This document shows, in pieces, positions 1 to 5,452 of a stretch of 5,522 nt of DNA. The translations under genes and the position numbers were made by a program. The notes below the pieces were generated by a model that did not search any database, was not told where the DNA came from, and worked only from the letters and a program-made list of their open reading frames with translations. How positions within the stretch are numbered: the first letter of the stretch is position 1; the number at the start of each line of letters is the position of its first letter. This stretch comes from an uncultured Collinsella sp. (GTDB taxonomy: Bacteria; Actinomycetota; Coriobacteriia; Coriobacteriales; Coriobacteriaceae): NCBI GenBank assembly GCA_902464645.1, contig CABQKL010000117.1, forward strand, positions 1 through 5,522, in the 5' to 3' direction.

Positions 1-1027
1 GAATATCGGGGCGGTTGGTCGCGGCGATCAGGATGACCGACTCGCTTTCCTCAAAACCGTCCATCTCGACCAGCAGCTGGTTGAGCGTCTGTTCGCGCTC
101 GTCGTGGCCGCCACCCAAACCGGCTCCGCGCTGACGTCCCACGGCATCGATCTCGTCAATAAAGATGATCGACGGAGCCTGAGCCTTGGCCTCCTTAAAG
201 AGGTCGCGCACGCGGCTGGCGCCGACACCCACGAACATCTCAACAAAGTCAGAACCCGAGATGCTAAAGAACGGCACGCCCGCCTCGCCGGCAACGGCCT
301 TGGCCAGCAGCGTCTTACCGGTACCCGGAGGGCCCACCAGCAAAACGCCGCGCGGGATCTTGGCACCCAGTTTGCGATAGCGGTCCGGATCGCTCAGGAA
401 GTCGCGGATCTCCTCGAGTTCCTCGACGGCCTCGTCCACGCCGGCCACGTCCTCGAACTTGACCTTGGGACGCGTAGCCTCGTTGGTCTTGGCGTTGGTC
501 TTGCCAAACTGCATGTTCCTGTTATTGGCGCCCATCATCTGGCGCATAAAGTAGAACATGATGGCAATCAGGGCAATCGTCGGCAGCACGCTCATCGCCA
601 AGTCGCCCCAAAAATCGGGGTCGTTGGTGTTGACGATATACTTGGTGTCGGGGTGCTCCGCCATGAGCTCGGCAAGCGAATCGGAGCCGACATAGGTCGA
701 GGAAAAGCTCTTGAGCTCGCTCGTATCGCCCTTGTCCTTTTTCGTCTTCCAGTAATGACCCGCCACGCTTCCGTCTTGAACCGTATAGGTCAAATCTTCG
801 ACGCGATCCTGCTTGATGGCGCTGACCATCTCGCTCGTCGCGAGCTTAACGGTATTGCTGGAGCTGGCAAAGCCGGAGCCCATATTAAAGAAGGCATAGC
901 CCAGAAGCGCGCAAGCCAAAAGAAAATACAGCCAGCCCGTACGCGTGGGCTTCTTGCCTCCGGGCATCCCCGGGATCTTAGGCTCCCGGGGAGTCTGGGA
1001 ATTGTTATCGTTACGGTCGTCGGGCAT
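1..1027 (-). CDS. ftsH: ATP-dependent zinc metalloprotease FtsH (N-terminal 342 residues; 3' part beyond the left edge)
   Basis: FtsH is a membrane-anchored AAA+ protease that unfolds and degrades misfolded membrane proteins and short-lived regulators. I translated the minus strand directly. Residues 1-31 are a polar, Pro/Lys-rich cytoplasmic start. Residues 32-47 are the first membrane helix, about 48-140 the extracytoplasmic domain, and about 143-160 the second helix. The AAA+ domain follows: Walker A GPPGTGKT at 232-239, the FVG pore-loop motif at 265-267 (in EMFVGVGASR), Walker B IIFIDEID at 287-294, and a sensor-1 stretch AATNRPDI at 335-342, where the window ends. The rest of the second region of homology, the arginine fingers and the HEXXH zinc site lie outside, so protease activity cannot be confirmed here. 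The start ATG (1025-1027) is one base past the hpt stop. A GGAGG (1040-1044) inside hpt lies 12 bases upstream, a slightly long spacing. The tilS-hpt-ftsH order is common in Gram-positive bacteria. Confidence 0.97.
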   Translation of the reverse strand, partial: MPDDRNDNNSQTPREPKIPGMPGGKKPTRTGWLYFLLACALLGYAFFNMGSGFASSSNTVKLATSEMVSAIKQDRVEDLTYTVQDGSVAGHYWKTKKDKGDTSELKSFSSTYVGSDSLAELMAEHPDTKYIVNTNDPDFWGDLAMSVLPTIALIAIMFYFMRQMMGANNRNMQFGKTNAKTNEATRPKVKFEDVAGVDEAVEELEEIRDFLSDPDRYRKLGAKIPRGVLLVGPPGTGKTLLAKAVAGEAGVPFFSISGSDFVEMFVGVGASRVRDLFKEAKAQAPSIIFIDEIDAVGRQRGAGLGGGHDEREQTLNQLLVEMDGFEESESVILIAATNRPDI

Positions 1028-1028
1028 C

Positions 1029-1577
1029 TTACGAATAAACCTCCGGTTTCAAAATGCCCAGATACGGAAGGTTACGATAGCGCTCGGCATAATCGAGGCC
1101 GTAGCCCACCACAAAGGCATCGGGGCAATGGGTTCCAACATACTTGGGCGTGATGGCCGAGGTACGGTTCTCAACGTCCTTCCACAGGAAGGCAGCGACC
1201 TCCAGCGAGGCGGGCTTGCGGCTCTCGAGGTTCTTCATCAGGTACTTGAGAGTCAGGCCCGAGTCCAGAATGTCCTCGACGATCAGCACGTCGCGACCAC
1301 GGATGTCGATATCCAGGTCCTTAATGATACGCACGATGCCCGAAGACTTCACACCGTCGCCATAGCTCGAAACAGCCATGAAATCGATGTTGGTCGGCAG
1401 CTCGATCTTGCGCATCAGGTCGCCCATAAAGACAACAGCGCCGCGCAGGACCGCGATCAGCACCAGATCCTTACCCGCGTAGTCGCGCGTAATCTCCTCG
1501 CCCAGGCGAGAAACGATACCGTCGATATCCTCCTGCGTAAACAGAACCTTCTCGATATCCGGATGTTGAGAAGCCAT
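1029..1577 (-). CDS. hpt: Hypoxanthine phosphoribosyltransferase
   Basis: This is a cytoplasmic purine-salvage enzyme. It transfers the phosphoribosyl group of PRPP to hypoxanthine, and often guanine, giving IMP or GMP. The product has 182 residues, normal for the bacterial family. Family landmarks are in order: the PPi-binding LRGA loop (44-47), the flexible SSYG loop that closes over the active site (70-73), and the PRPP-binding signature VLIVEDILDSGLTL (97-110), with the acidic pair E101-D102 and the likely catalytic base D105. The purine and Mg2+ region FVVGYGLDY (155-163) follows, then RNLPYLG near the C terminus. The start ATG is supported by GAAAGGG (1583-1589), five bases upstream. 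It lies 148 bases downstream of tilS, with a possible promoter of its own, and is followed after one base by ftsH. Preference for hypoxanthine over guanine or xanthine cannot be read from the sequence. Confidence 0.96.
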   Translation of the reverse strand: MASQHPDIEKVLFTQEDIDGIVSRLGEEITRDYAGKDLVLIAVLRGAVVFMGDLMRKIELPTNIDFMAVSSYGDGVKSSGIVRIIKDLDIDIRGRDVLIVEDILDSGLTLKYLMKNLESRKPASLEVAAFLWKDVENRTSAITPKYVGTHCPDAFVVGYGLDYAERYRNLPYLGILKPEVYS

Positions 1578-1634
1578 GACAACCCTTTCTTGTGCTTAAT
1601 CGCCCACACACCGCCGTATGGACGCGAACTACAC

Positions 1635-1664
1635 ATTCTAGCAGCGCACGGGGTATATTTTCCA
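1635..1664 (-). promoter_or_regulatory. Candidate sigma-A-type promoter for hpt-ftsH
   Basis: On the minus strand there is a -10-like TAGAAT (1635-1640) preceded by TGC, an extended -10 arrangement. An 18-base spacer separates it from a weak -35-like TGGAAA (1659-1664, four of six consensus bases). Transcription would start near 1628, about 50 bases before the hpt ATG. It lies in an AT-richer patch of an otherwise GC-rich gap. The call rests on motif matching alone. Read-through from tilS could equally supply hpt. Confidence 0.4.
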
Positions 1665-1665
1665 G

Positions 1666-1686
1666 CCCGCGCACCATCAGCGCGGG
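1666..1686 (-). other. Perfect GC hairpin between tilS and hpt
   Basis: Two 7-base arms, CCCGCGC and GCGCGGG, pair perfectly around a 7-base loop, 40-60 bases after the tilS stop and directly upstream of the candidate hpt promoter. No T-run follows on the minus strand (the next bases are CTGGAAAATATA), so it is not a standard intrinsic terminator. It could stabilise the tilS mRNA 3' end, weaken read-through, or be chance in GC-rich sequence. Confidence 0.4.
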
Positions 1687-1725
1687 AATACCGTCAACGC
1701 CGCACAGAAAAGCTGGTGCGAGAAG

Positions 1726-3264
1726 CTAATCCGCATCAACCACGCGAAGCAGATAGGCCACACGCGTCGCCGCCGTGCACTTAAAGCGTTCGTCCGTGCG
1801 AACTCCGACGACCCACACCACGGCACCTCCCGGCGCCGTCCTCACCATGGGCACGCCGGCGCGCTCAGAAACGGGAATGCGAGCCTCACCTAGCAAGTCG
1901 GATACCTTCTTGCTTCGGCCACTCATCCCCAACGGGCACATCACGTCTCCCGGTGCGGGACCGTCTACCCACAGGCGCGCCAATCGCGCCTCGGCAGGGA
2001 TCTCGCCACGCGAGCCCGCCAAGATTCGCTCGCTATCGCTGTCGGCAAAACCCAGGGCAGCCGCGTCCACCAAAGCCGTCACTTCTCCGGCAGCCGCAAG
2101 CTCACGGGCGCGGCGCACGATGTCGCATCCCGGCTCAACGGCCATCGGCTCTGCGACCAGCACACGTCCCCCGCCCAACGGCAAACGCCCGGGTATGGTG
2201 ATCCAATCCGCGACCAGGCCCTCACGAGCCGCCGGTGCCTTAAACGCCAGCATGCCAAACTCTACGCGTGCGTCAATCCCCGCCGGAAGCGTGACCGAGC
2301 CGGCGCCCTCGGCAACGCAGGAAAGAACTCGCTCCACATGTCGCATCTCTGGACGAGCGTCCGGATCGATGCGCTTAATCGCCAGCCGCACGATGCGCCG
2401 CGCGATTACCACCTCGGCCGCAGCAAGGCGCCTGGCATCGAGCACCAGCGCGCCCGCCGCCTCTTTGCGCAAACAGCTTCGAAACGCCTGTGCCGACAGC
2501 TGGGATAGAAACGCATCTTCGTCACCAAGGATCTCACAGGCGGCGCCAATCGTCTTGCACACGCTCGCATTACGCTGCGCCACCACCGGCATCACCCGAT
2601 GGCGCACGTAGTTTCGCAGATACGAGACATCCTCGTTGCTCTCATCTTCGCGCCACGGCTGTCCATGTACCTGTAGATAGCCCACGAGCTCGCCATGAGT
2701 TAAGTCGAGCAAGGGACGCACCACGATATTCCTTCGGCGGGGAATGCTCGAAAGCCCAGCTGGACCCGACCCCTTAATGGCGTTCATCAAAAATGTTTCC
2801 GCGCGGTCCGAAGAGGTATGGGCAGTGCAGATGCGAGCCGCCGTTCGCGGTGCCCCCGTCTGGGCGCAGAGCTCGCGAACATACCTCCGCGCCGCGGCAT
2901 AGCGCACCTCGCGGGCCGCGGCCTCAATATTGCCCGACTCCCCATCAAAATAAGCGTGCTCCACGCACAGCGGTAAACCATATTTCGCGCAGAGCTCACG
3001 CACAAAGGCCTCGTCGCCATCGGACGCCTTGCCGCGCAGATGATGGTTTACATGCAGCACATGCAGGCGCTCGCGAGCAATGAGGGCAACACCGCGTCCG
3101 TCTTGGATATCCAGCTTTGATTTGCACGCCATAAGAAGCAGTGCCGTCGAGTCCGCGCCGCCTGATACCATGAGCACGACAGGAGCAGCCTGCTGCCTCG
3201 TCCGGGTCTCATCGACTGCCCCAGGCACGGCATGGTGTCCATAATGCTGAGATACCGTAGGCAT
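1726..3264 (-). CDS. tilS: tRNA(Ile)-lysidine synthetase TilS
   Basis: TilS uses ATP and lysine to convert the wobble cytidine (C34) of tRNA-Ile(CAU) to lysidine, so that the tRNA reads AUA and is charged with isoleucine. It is cytoplasmic and normally essential. The 512-residue product is somewhat longer than typical family members (about 420-480). The PP-loop ATP-binding motif SGGADS is at 34-39, HVNHHLRG at 71-78, AHTSSDRAET at 148-157, and the DESN...LRNYVRHRVMP block at about 207-226. The TilS C-terminal domain is visible near the end, with GDVMCPLGMSGRSKKVSDLL and WVVGVRTDERF. The motif usually written HxxDDQAET reads HTSSDRAET here, keeping one Asp and the AET but not the DDQ triplet. 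The start ATG (3262-3264) has an excellent GAGGAGG (3271-3277), six bases upstream. It heads the minus-strand cluster and is divergent from the MBL-fold gene. Confidence 0.96.
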   Translation of the reverse strand: MPTVSQHYGHHAVPGAVDETRTRQQAAPVVLMVSGGADSTALLLMACKSKLDIQDGRGVALIARERLHVLHVNHHLRGKASDGDEAFVRELCAKYGLPLCVEHAYFDGESGNIEAAAREVRYAAARRYVRELCAQTGAPRTAARICTAHTSSDRAETFLMNAIKGSGPAGLSSIPRRRNIVVRPLLDLTHGELVGYLQVHGQPWREDESNEDVSYLRNYVRHRVMPVVAQRNASVCKTIGAACEILGDEDAFLSQLSAQAFRSCLRKEAAGALVLDARRLAAAEVVIARRIVRLAIKRIDPDARPEMRHVERVLSCVAEGAGSVTLPAGIDARVEFGMLAFKAPAAREGLVADWITIPGRLPLGGGRVLVAEPMAVEPGCDIVRRARELAAAGEVTALVDAAALGFADSDSERILAGSRGEIPAEARLARLWVDGPAPGDVMCPLGMSGRSKKVSDLLGEARIPVSERAGVPMVRTAPGGAVVWVVGVRTDERFKCTAATRVAYLLRVVDAD

Positions 3265-3312
3265 TTGCTTCCTCCTCTATTCGTCCGCACCCATTGTATC
3301 CTTTGGAATCTT
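3265..3312. promoter_or_regulatory. 48-base divergent spacer between tilS and the MBL-fold gene
   Basis: This spacer separates two outward-pointing genes and is too short to hold two complete promoters. On the minus strand it has a strong tilS ribosome-binding site (3271-3277) and a -10-like TACAAT (3293-3298). No convincing -35 was found 16-18 bases upstream, where it would already lie in the MBL gene. On the plus strand I see only a weak GGAA (3305-3308) before the MBL start and no clear promoter, so that gene's promoter may lie inside the 5' end of tilS. Confidence 0.4.
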
Positions 3313-4122
3313 ATGTCTCGTCTGCACCTTCATATCCTCGGCAGTGGCTCTAAAGGCAACTGCGCACTCATCGAGGGCCCGCAGGGGCTCATTATGGTCG
3401 ATGACGGACTGTCTCGCCGCGAAACGCTCAAACGCATGGCGGAACTCGGACTGTCGGCAGACGACGTGTACGCCCTTGTTGTCACCCATGAACACAGCGA
3501 CCACATCAAGGGGCTTGAGGTATGGTGCAAGCATTGGAATGGCCCGGTCTTTTCCAGCAGAGGAACGCTCACGTCCAAAGAAAGCCTCGCACATCTACCT
3601 GTCGAGGAATTCGACCCAGGTGACGCCCTCTCTATTGCCGGAGTCCACATTCAAACATATTCGACATCCCACGACGTCGTTAATCCCGTCGGCTACCGGT
3701 TTGACGCTCAGGGTGATTCAATTGGCTTTGCCACCGACACCGGCGAGTTGTCGAAGCATGCCATCGATACGCTCAAGGACTGTCGCATTCTCGCACTCGA
3801 AAGCAACCACGATGTAACCATGCTGCGTCAAGGCGACTATCCTCGCTTTCTTCAGGAACGTATCCTGTCTGTAAAAGGGCATCTCTCCAACGATCAGGCC
3901 GCCGATGCCGCACGCGCGTTGGTAACCGATCGCACCGAGCAACTTATCGCGATGCACATTAGCCAAGACAACAATCACCCAAGCCTGACCGTCAAAAGCT
4001 ACGCAAGCTCCCTCGACGCAACACTCGACAACGAGCTTGGCAGCACCGCCACCCTCGTTGAGGGGCTGCATAAACTCACGATACGTCCCGCCGGGCAATA
4101 TCGGCCCATGACCATACAGTAA
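3313..4122 (+). CDS. MBL-fold metallo-hydrolase, YycJ/WalJ family
   Basis: This 269-residue protein has a complete metallo-beta-lactamase fold. It begins with the family-typical HILGSGSKGNC (7-17). The metal-binding motif THEHSDH is at 58-64. Further likely ligands are H120 (in TSHD), D142 (in ATDTG) and H215 (in MHIS). ESNHD (163-167), GHLSN (189-193) and a late NNHPS (220-224) are characteristic of the YycJ/WalJ branch rather than glyoxalase II or true beta-lactamases. Members in Bacillus and relatives are reported as 5'-3' DNA exonucleases linked to mismatch repair, and are often encoded with walRK. No walRK genes are visible here, so that role is inferred from family only. No signal peptide is seen; it is likely cytoplasmic. 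I chose ATG 3313 because homology begins there. The in-frame ATG at 3232 would add 27 non-conserved residues overlapping tilS. The ribosome-binding site before 3313 is weak. Confidence 0.9.
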   Translation: MSRLHLHILGSGSKGNCALIEGPQGLIMVDDGLSRRETLKRMAELGLSADDVYALVVTHEHSDHIKGLEVWCKHWNGPVFSSRGTLTSKESLAHLPVEEFDPGDALSIAGVHIQTYSTSHDVVNPVGYRFDAQGDSIGFATDTGELSKHAIDTLKDCRILALESNHDVTMLRQGDYPRFLQERILSVKGHLSNDQAADAARALVTDRTEQLIAMHISQDNNHPSLTVKSYASSLDATLDNELGSTATLVEGLHKLTIRPAGQYRPMTIQ

Positions 4123-4128
4123 ACAGCA

Positions 4129-4160
4129 AAGGGGGCCGGGAATCACTTCCCAGCCCCCTT
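4129..4160. terminator. Hairpin terminator shared by convergent MBL-fold and hsp20 genes
   Basis: AAGGGGGC (4129-4136) pairs with GCCCCCTT (4153-4160). After one C/A mismatch, GGGAA (4138-4142) pairs with TTCCC (4147-4151) around loop TCAC. It begins six bases after the MBL stop and lies 32 bases past the hsp20 stop on the other strand. T-runs are short both ways. The minus strand continues CCCCCTTTGCTGTTT, the plus strand only CCCCCTTAACG, so it should work better for hsp20. Its position between converging genes supports bidirectional use. Confidence 0.75.
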
Positions 4161-4192
4161 AACGCAGGCACCGATGCTAATAGCCGATAGCG

Positions 4193-4624
4193 TTAGTCGA
4201 TGGAAATCTTCGTAACGTTCTTCTTCTCGACAATCTTAGGAACCGTAACGGTAAGGATGCCGTCAGCGTACTTTGCAGAAAGGCCCTCGCTCGAAGCATC
4301 CTTCAGGTACACACCGCGCGTCGCGCTGTACGAGCTGAACTCCTTCTGTAGGAAGTTCTTACCCTCGTTCTCCTCGTCTTCCTCGACATTCACGCTAATG
4401 GAAAGACGACCCTCATTGAGCTCAACGTCGATGTCATCCTTGGCGACGCCAGTCAAATAAGCCTTGACCTCATAGCCTTCGCCCTTATCCTCAACGTCAA
4501 CGGGGAACGCCTTAGAGGCAATCGAGTTGTTCGCTAGGTCGCTCATATCATCAAAGAGATCAAACAACGAGCTAGCAGAGGGACGAACACCAAAGACCGA
4601 ACGATAAGGAACCATGCTTGCCAT
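4193..4624 (-). CDS. Hsp20/alpha-crystallin family small heat-shock protein
   Basis: Small heat-shock proteins are ATP-independent holdases that bind unfolding proteins in the cytoplasm and hand them to DnaK/ClpB-type machinery. The 143-residue product has a short variable N-terminal arm (1-37, with SLFDLFDDMSDL resembling the usual amphipathic segment). The alpha-crystallin domain spans about 38-131 (FPVDVEDKGEGYEVKAYLTGV onward), with the signature AKYADGILTVTVPK at 117-130. The C-terminal I-x-I motif, I140-S141-I142, docks between dimers in oligomers of this family. I chose the ATG at 4622-4624 because AAAGGAG (4633-4639) lies eight bases upstream. An in-frame ATG ending at 4657 would add 11 residues but has no ribosome-binding site. 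The gene stands alone, converges on the MBL-fold gene, and diverges from the membrane-anchored protein gene. Neither CIRCE nor HAIR operators were found upstream. Confidence 0.94.
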   Translation of the reverse strand: MASMVPYRSVFGVRPSASSLFDLFDDMSDLANNSIASKAFPVDVEDKGEGYEVKAYLTGVAKDDIDVELNEGRLSISVNVEEDEENEGKNFLQKEFSSYSATRGVYLKDASSEGLSAKYADGILTVTVPKIVEKKNVTKISID

Positions 4625-4683
4625 GACTACCACTCCTTTAAGGGACTGCCGAGCCATCTTCTAGGTGGCAGGGACTTCTTTTG
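4625..4683 (-). promoter_or_regulatory. hsp20 5' leader with ribosome-binding site and alternative pairings
   Basis: The leader contains AAAGGAG (4633-4639). It also has two copies of AGTCCCT on the minus strand (about 4671-4677 and 4641-4647). CTGCC (4667-4671) can pair with GGCAG (4646-4650). A competing inner hairpin pairs GCCA (4666-4669) with TGGC (4653-4656). CCACC (4664-4668) could instead pair with the GTGG just after the ribosome-binding site and, across a bulged A, with a G inside it. Such competing structures would fit temperature-dependent translation, but each stem is short. This is a hypothesis, not an established element. Confidence 0.3.
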
Positions 4684-4835
4684 ACGCTCTAATATATGCC
4701 CATCCATTTCTGATATATACATTTTGATATAAAGTTTTTTAAGTCTCTTTCTATAAGCATATCTAAGTCTGGAAGACTAAGGTTTTAACGAAGCCAAAGT
4801 TCCTTGAACCGTGCCTTAAATACCATATACGCGGC
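4684..4835. other. AT-rich intergenic DNA with short repeats between hsp20 and the divergent gene
   Basis: This is the non-coding core of the 278-base divergent intergenic region and is much more AT-rich than its neighbours. TGATATA occurs directly repeated at 4711-4717 and 4725-4731, 14 bases apart. AGTCT-GGA-AGACT forms a 13-base inverted repeat (4766-4778), and GTTC-CTT-GAAC a shorter one (4799-4809). These could be regulator sites, but the motifs are short and no regulator is indicated. No open reading frame or RNA gene was recognised. Confidence 0.4.
4714..4742 (-). promoter_or_regulatory. Candidate hsp20 promoter in an AT-rich region
   Basis: On the minus strand TTAAAA (4737-4742) and TATATA (4714-4719) are separated by 17 bases, each matching four of six sigma-A consensus bases. 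A second -10-like TATATT (4691-4696) lacks a good -35. The surrounding AT-rich stretch has several look-alikes, so the exact site is uncertain. Confidence 0.3.
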
Positions 4836-4864
4836 CTGTCAAAACAGAGCGAAGGGCTTACAAT
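4836..4864 (+). promoter_or_regulatory. Promoter of the membrane-anchored protein gene
   Basis: CTGTCA (4836-4841, four of six -35 bases) and TACAAT (4859-4864, five of six -10 bases) are separated by exactly 17 bases. The start would be near 4871, giving a leader of about 32 bases before the ATG at 4903. That leader contains a small hairpin, GTTGT (4877-4881) with ACAAC (4887-4891), just before the ribosome-binding site. It is the best sigma-A-type match in the window. Confidence 0.55.
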
Positions 4865-4902
4865 GAGCGCATACACGTTGTTAATGACAACCTAAGGGCA
4901 TC

Positions 4903-5373
4903 ATGGACGATCAGACCTCCGACAATTCGTTTGAGTCGTTACAGAACGATAATTCTGCCTATTCACAGCCCATACGCTACCATCGTCCCCATATTTCCCA
5001 AGAGCCCATTAACGATGCAGAGCCTGAGTATGTAACTCGCAATCGATATCAAACCCTAGAAGAATCTCAATCAGCGCGCAGACACATGGGTGTCGCCTCG
5101 AGCGATCCGGTGTATCTAAAAGATGCCCCCTTATCCAAAAACAGCGCAAGCAGCCAGGAGCAGACACAAACACCCACAAAGCAGCATCGTAGAGGGCCCC
5201 GTCCCAAGCAAACTCTAACGCATTCCGCCCGCTATCTCGAGACGCCTAAGCAGGGGAAATCGATATTTACATCGTCAAACAGACGGCGCAGACAGCACCG
5301 TCTCCAAATTGCGCTCTTGATCATTGCCATCGTGGCAATCGCGCTAGTCATTCATTTTGTTTTCTTCAAATAG
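4903..5373 (+). CDS. Hypothetical protein with a single C-terminal membrane anchor
   Basis: I do not recognise this 156-residue protein. Residues 1 to about 126 are hydrophilic and low-complexity, rich in Ser, Gln, Asn, Pro and charged residues, with no domain motif and probably disordered. The stretch from about 92 to 133 becomes basic (KQHRRGPRPK, then RRRRQHR at 127-133). A single hydrophobic helix of about 20 residues (136-155) ends one residue before the C terminus. There is no N-terminal signal peptide. By the positive-inside rule the polar part should face the cytoplasm, making it tail-anchored. The ATG at 4903 is preceded by AAGGG four bases upstream and by a good promoter. Codon use is less GC-rich than in hpt or tilS, which may reflect low constraint or a younger, lineage-specific gene. 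The coding call rests on start signals, promoter and the coherent membrane segment. Function is unknown. Confidence 0.75.
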   Translation: MDDQTSDNSFESLQNDNSAYSQPIRYHRPHISQEPINDAEPEYVTRNRYQTLEESQSARRHMGVASSDPVYLKDAPLSKNSASSQEQTQTPTKQHRRGPRPKQTLTHSARYLETPKQGKSIFTSSNRRRRQHRLQIALLIIAIVAIALVIHFVFFK

Positions 5374-5424
5374 AAAAGGCTATTAAGCCATAGAGGCGTT
5401 TAGCTCATATCGACCAAACGCAAA

Positions 5425-5452
5425 AAGGGGGAGGCCGCGAGGCCTCCCCCTT
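5425..5452. terminator. Perfect 12-bp hairpin terminator
   Basis: AAGGGGGAGGCC (5425-5436) pairs without mismatch with GGCCTCCCCCTT (5441-5452) around the loop GCGA. Five A residues (5422-5426) on the left become a T-run after the stem on the minus strand (CCCCCTTTTTGCG). On the plus strand only CCCCCTTCT follows. It therefore fits best as an intrinsic terminator for leftward transcription entering from the right edge. It may also end the membrane-anchored protein transcript 51 bases after its stop. Confidence 0.8.

Noticed and set aside
104..1153. 349-codon plus-strand open frame
   Set aside because: It is antisense to ftsH, whose AAA+ motifs are unmistakable; long antisense frames are common opposite GC-rich genes.
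945..1784. 279-codon plus-strand open frame
   Set aside because: It is antisense to hpt and the ends of ftsH and tilS, with no recognisable domain.
1775..2611. 278-codon plus-strand open frame
   Set aside because: It is a shadow of tilS with biased Ala/Arg/Ser/Pro composition and no domain.
3232..3312. N-terminal extension of the MBL-fold gene from the ATG at 3232
   Set aside because: It adds 27 residues with no family similarity, overlaps the tilS start, and the conserved fold begins at 3313.
4625..4657. Eleven-residue N-terminal extension of Hsp20
   Set aside because: The upstream ATG has no ribosome-binding site, while the ATG at 4624 has a well-spaced AAAGGAG.
4625..4902. CIRCE, HAIR or CtsR operators controlling hsp20
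   Set aside because: I looked for TTAGCACTC/GAGTGCTAA, CTTGAGT/ACTCAAG and tandem GGTCAAA patterns and found none.
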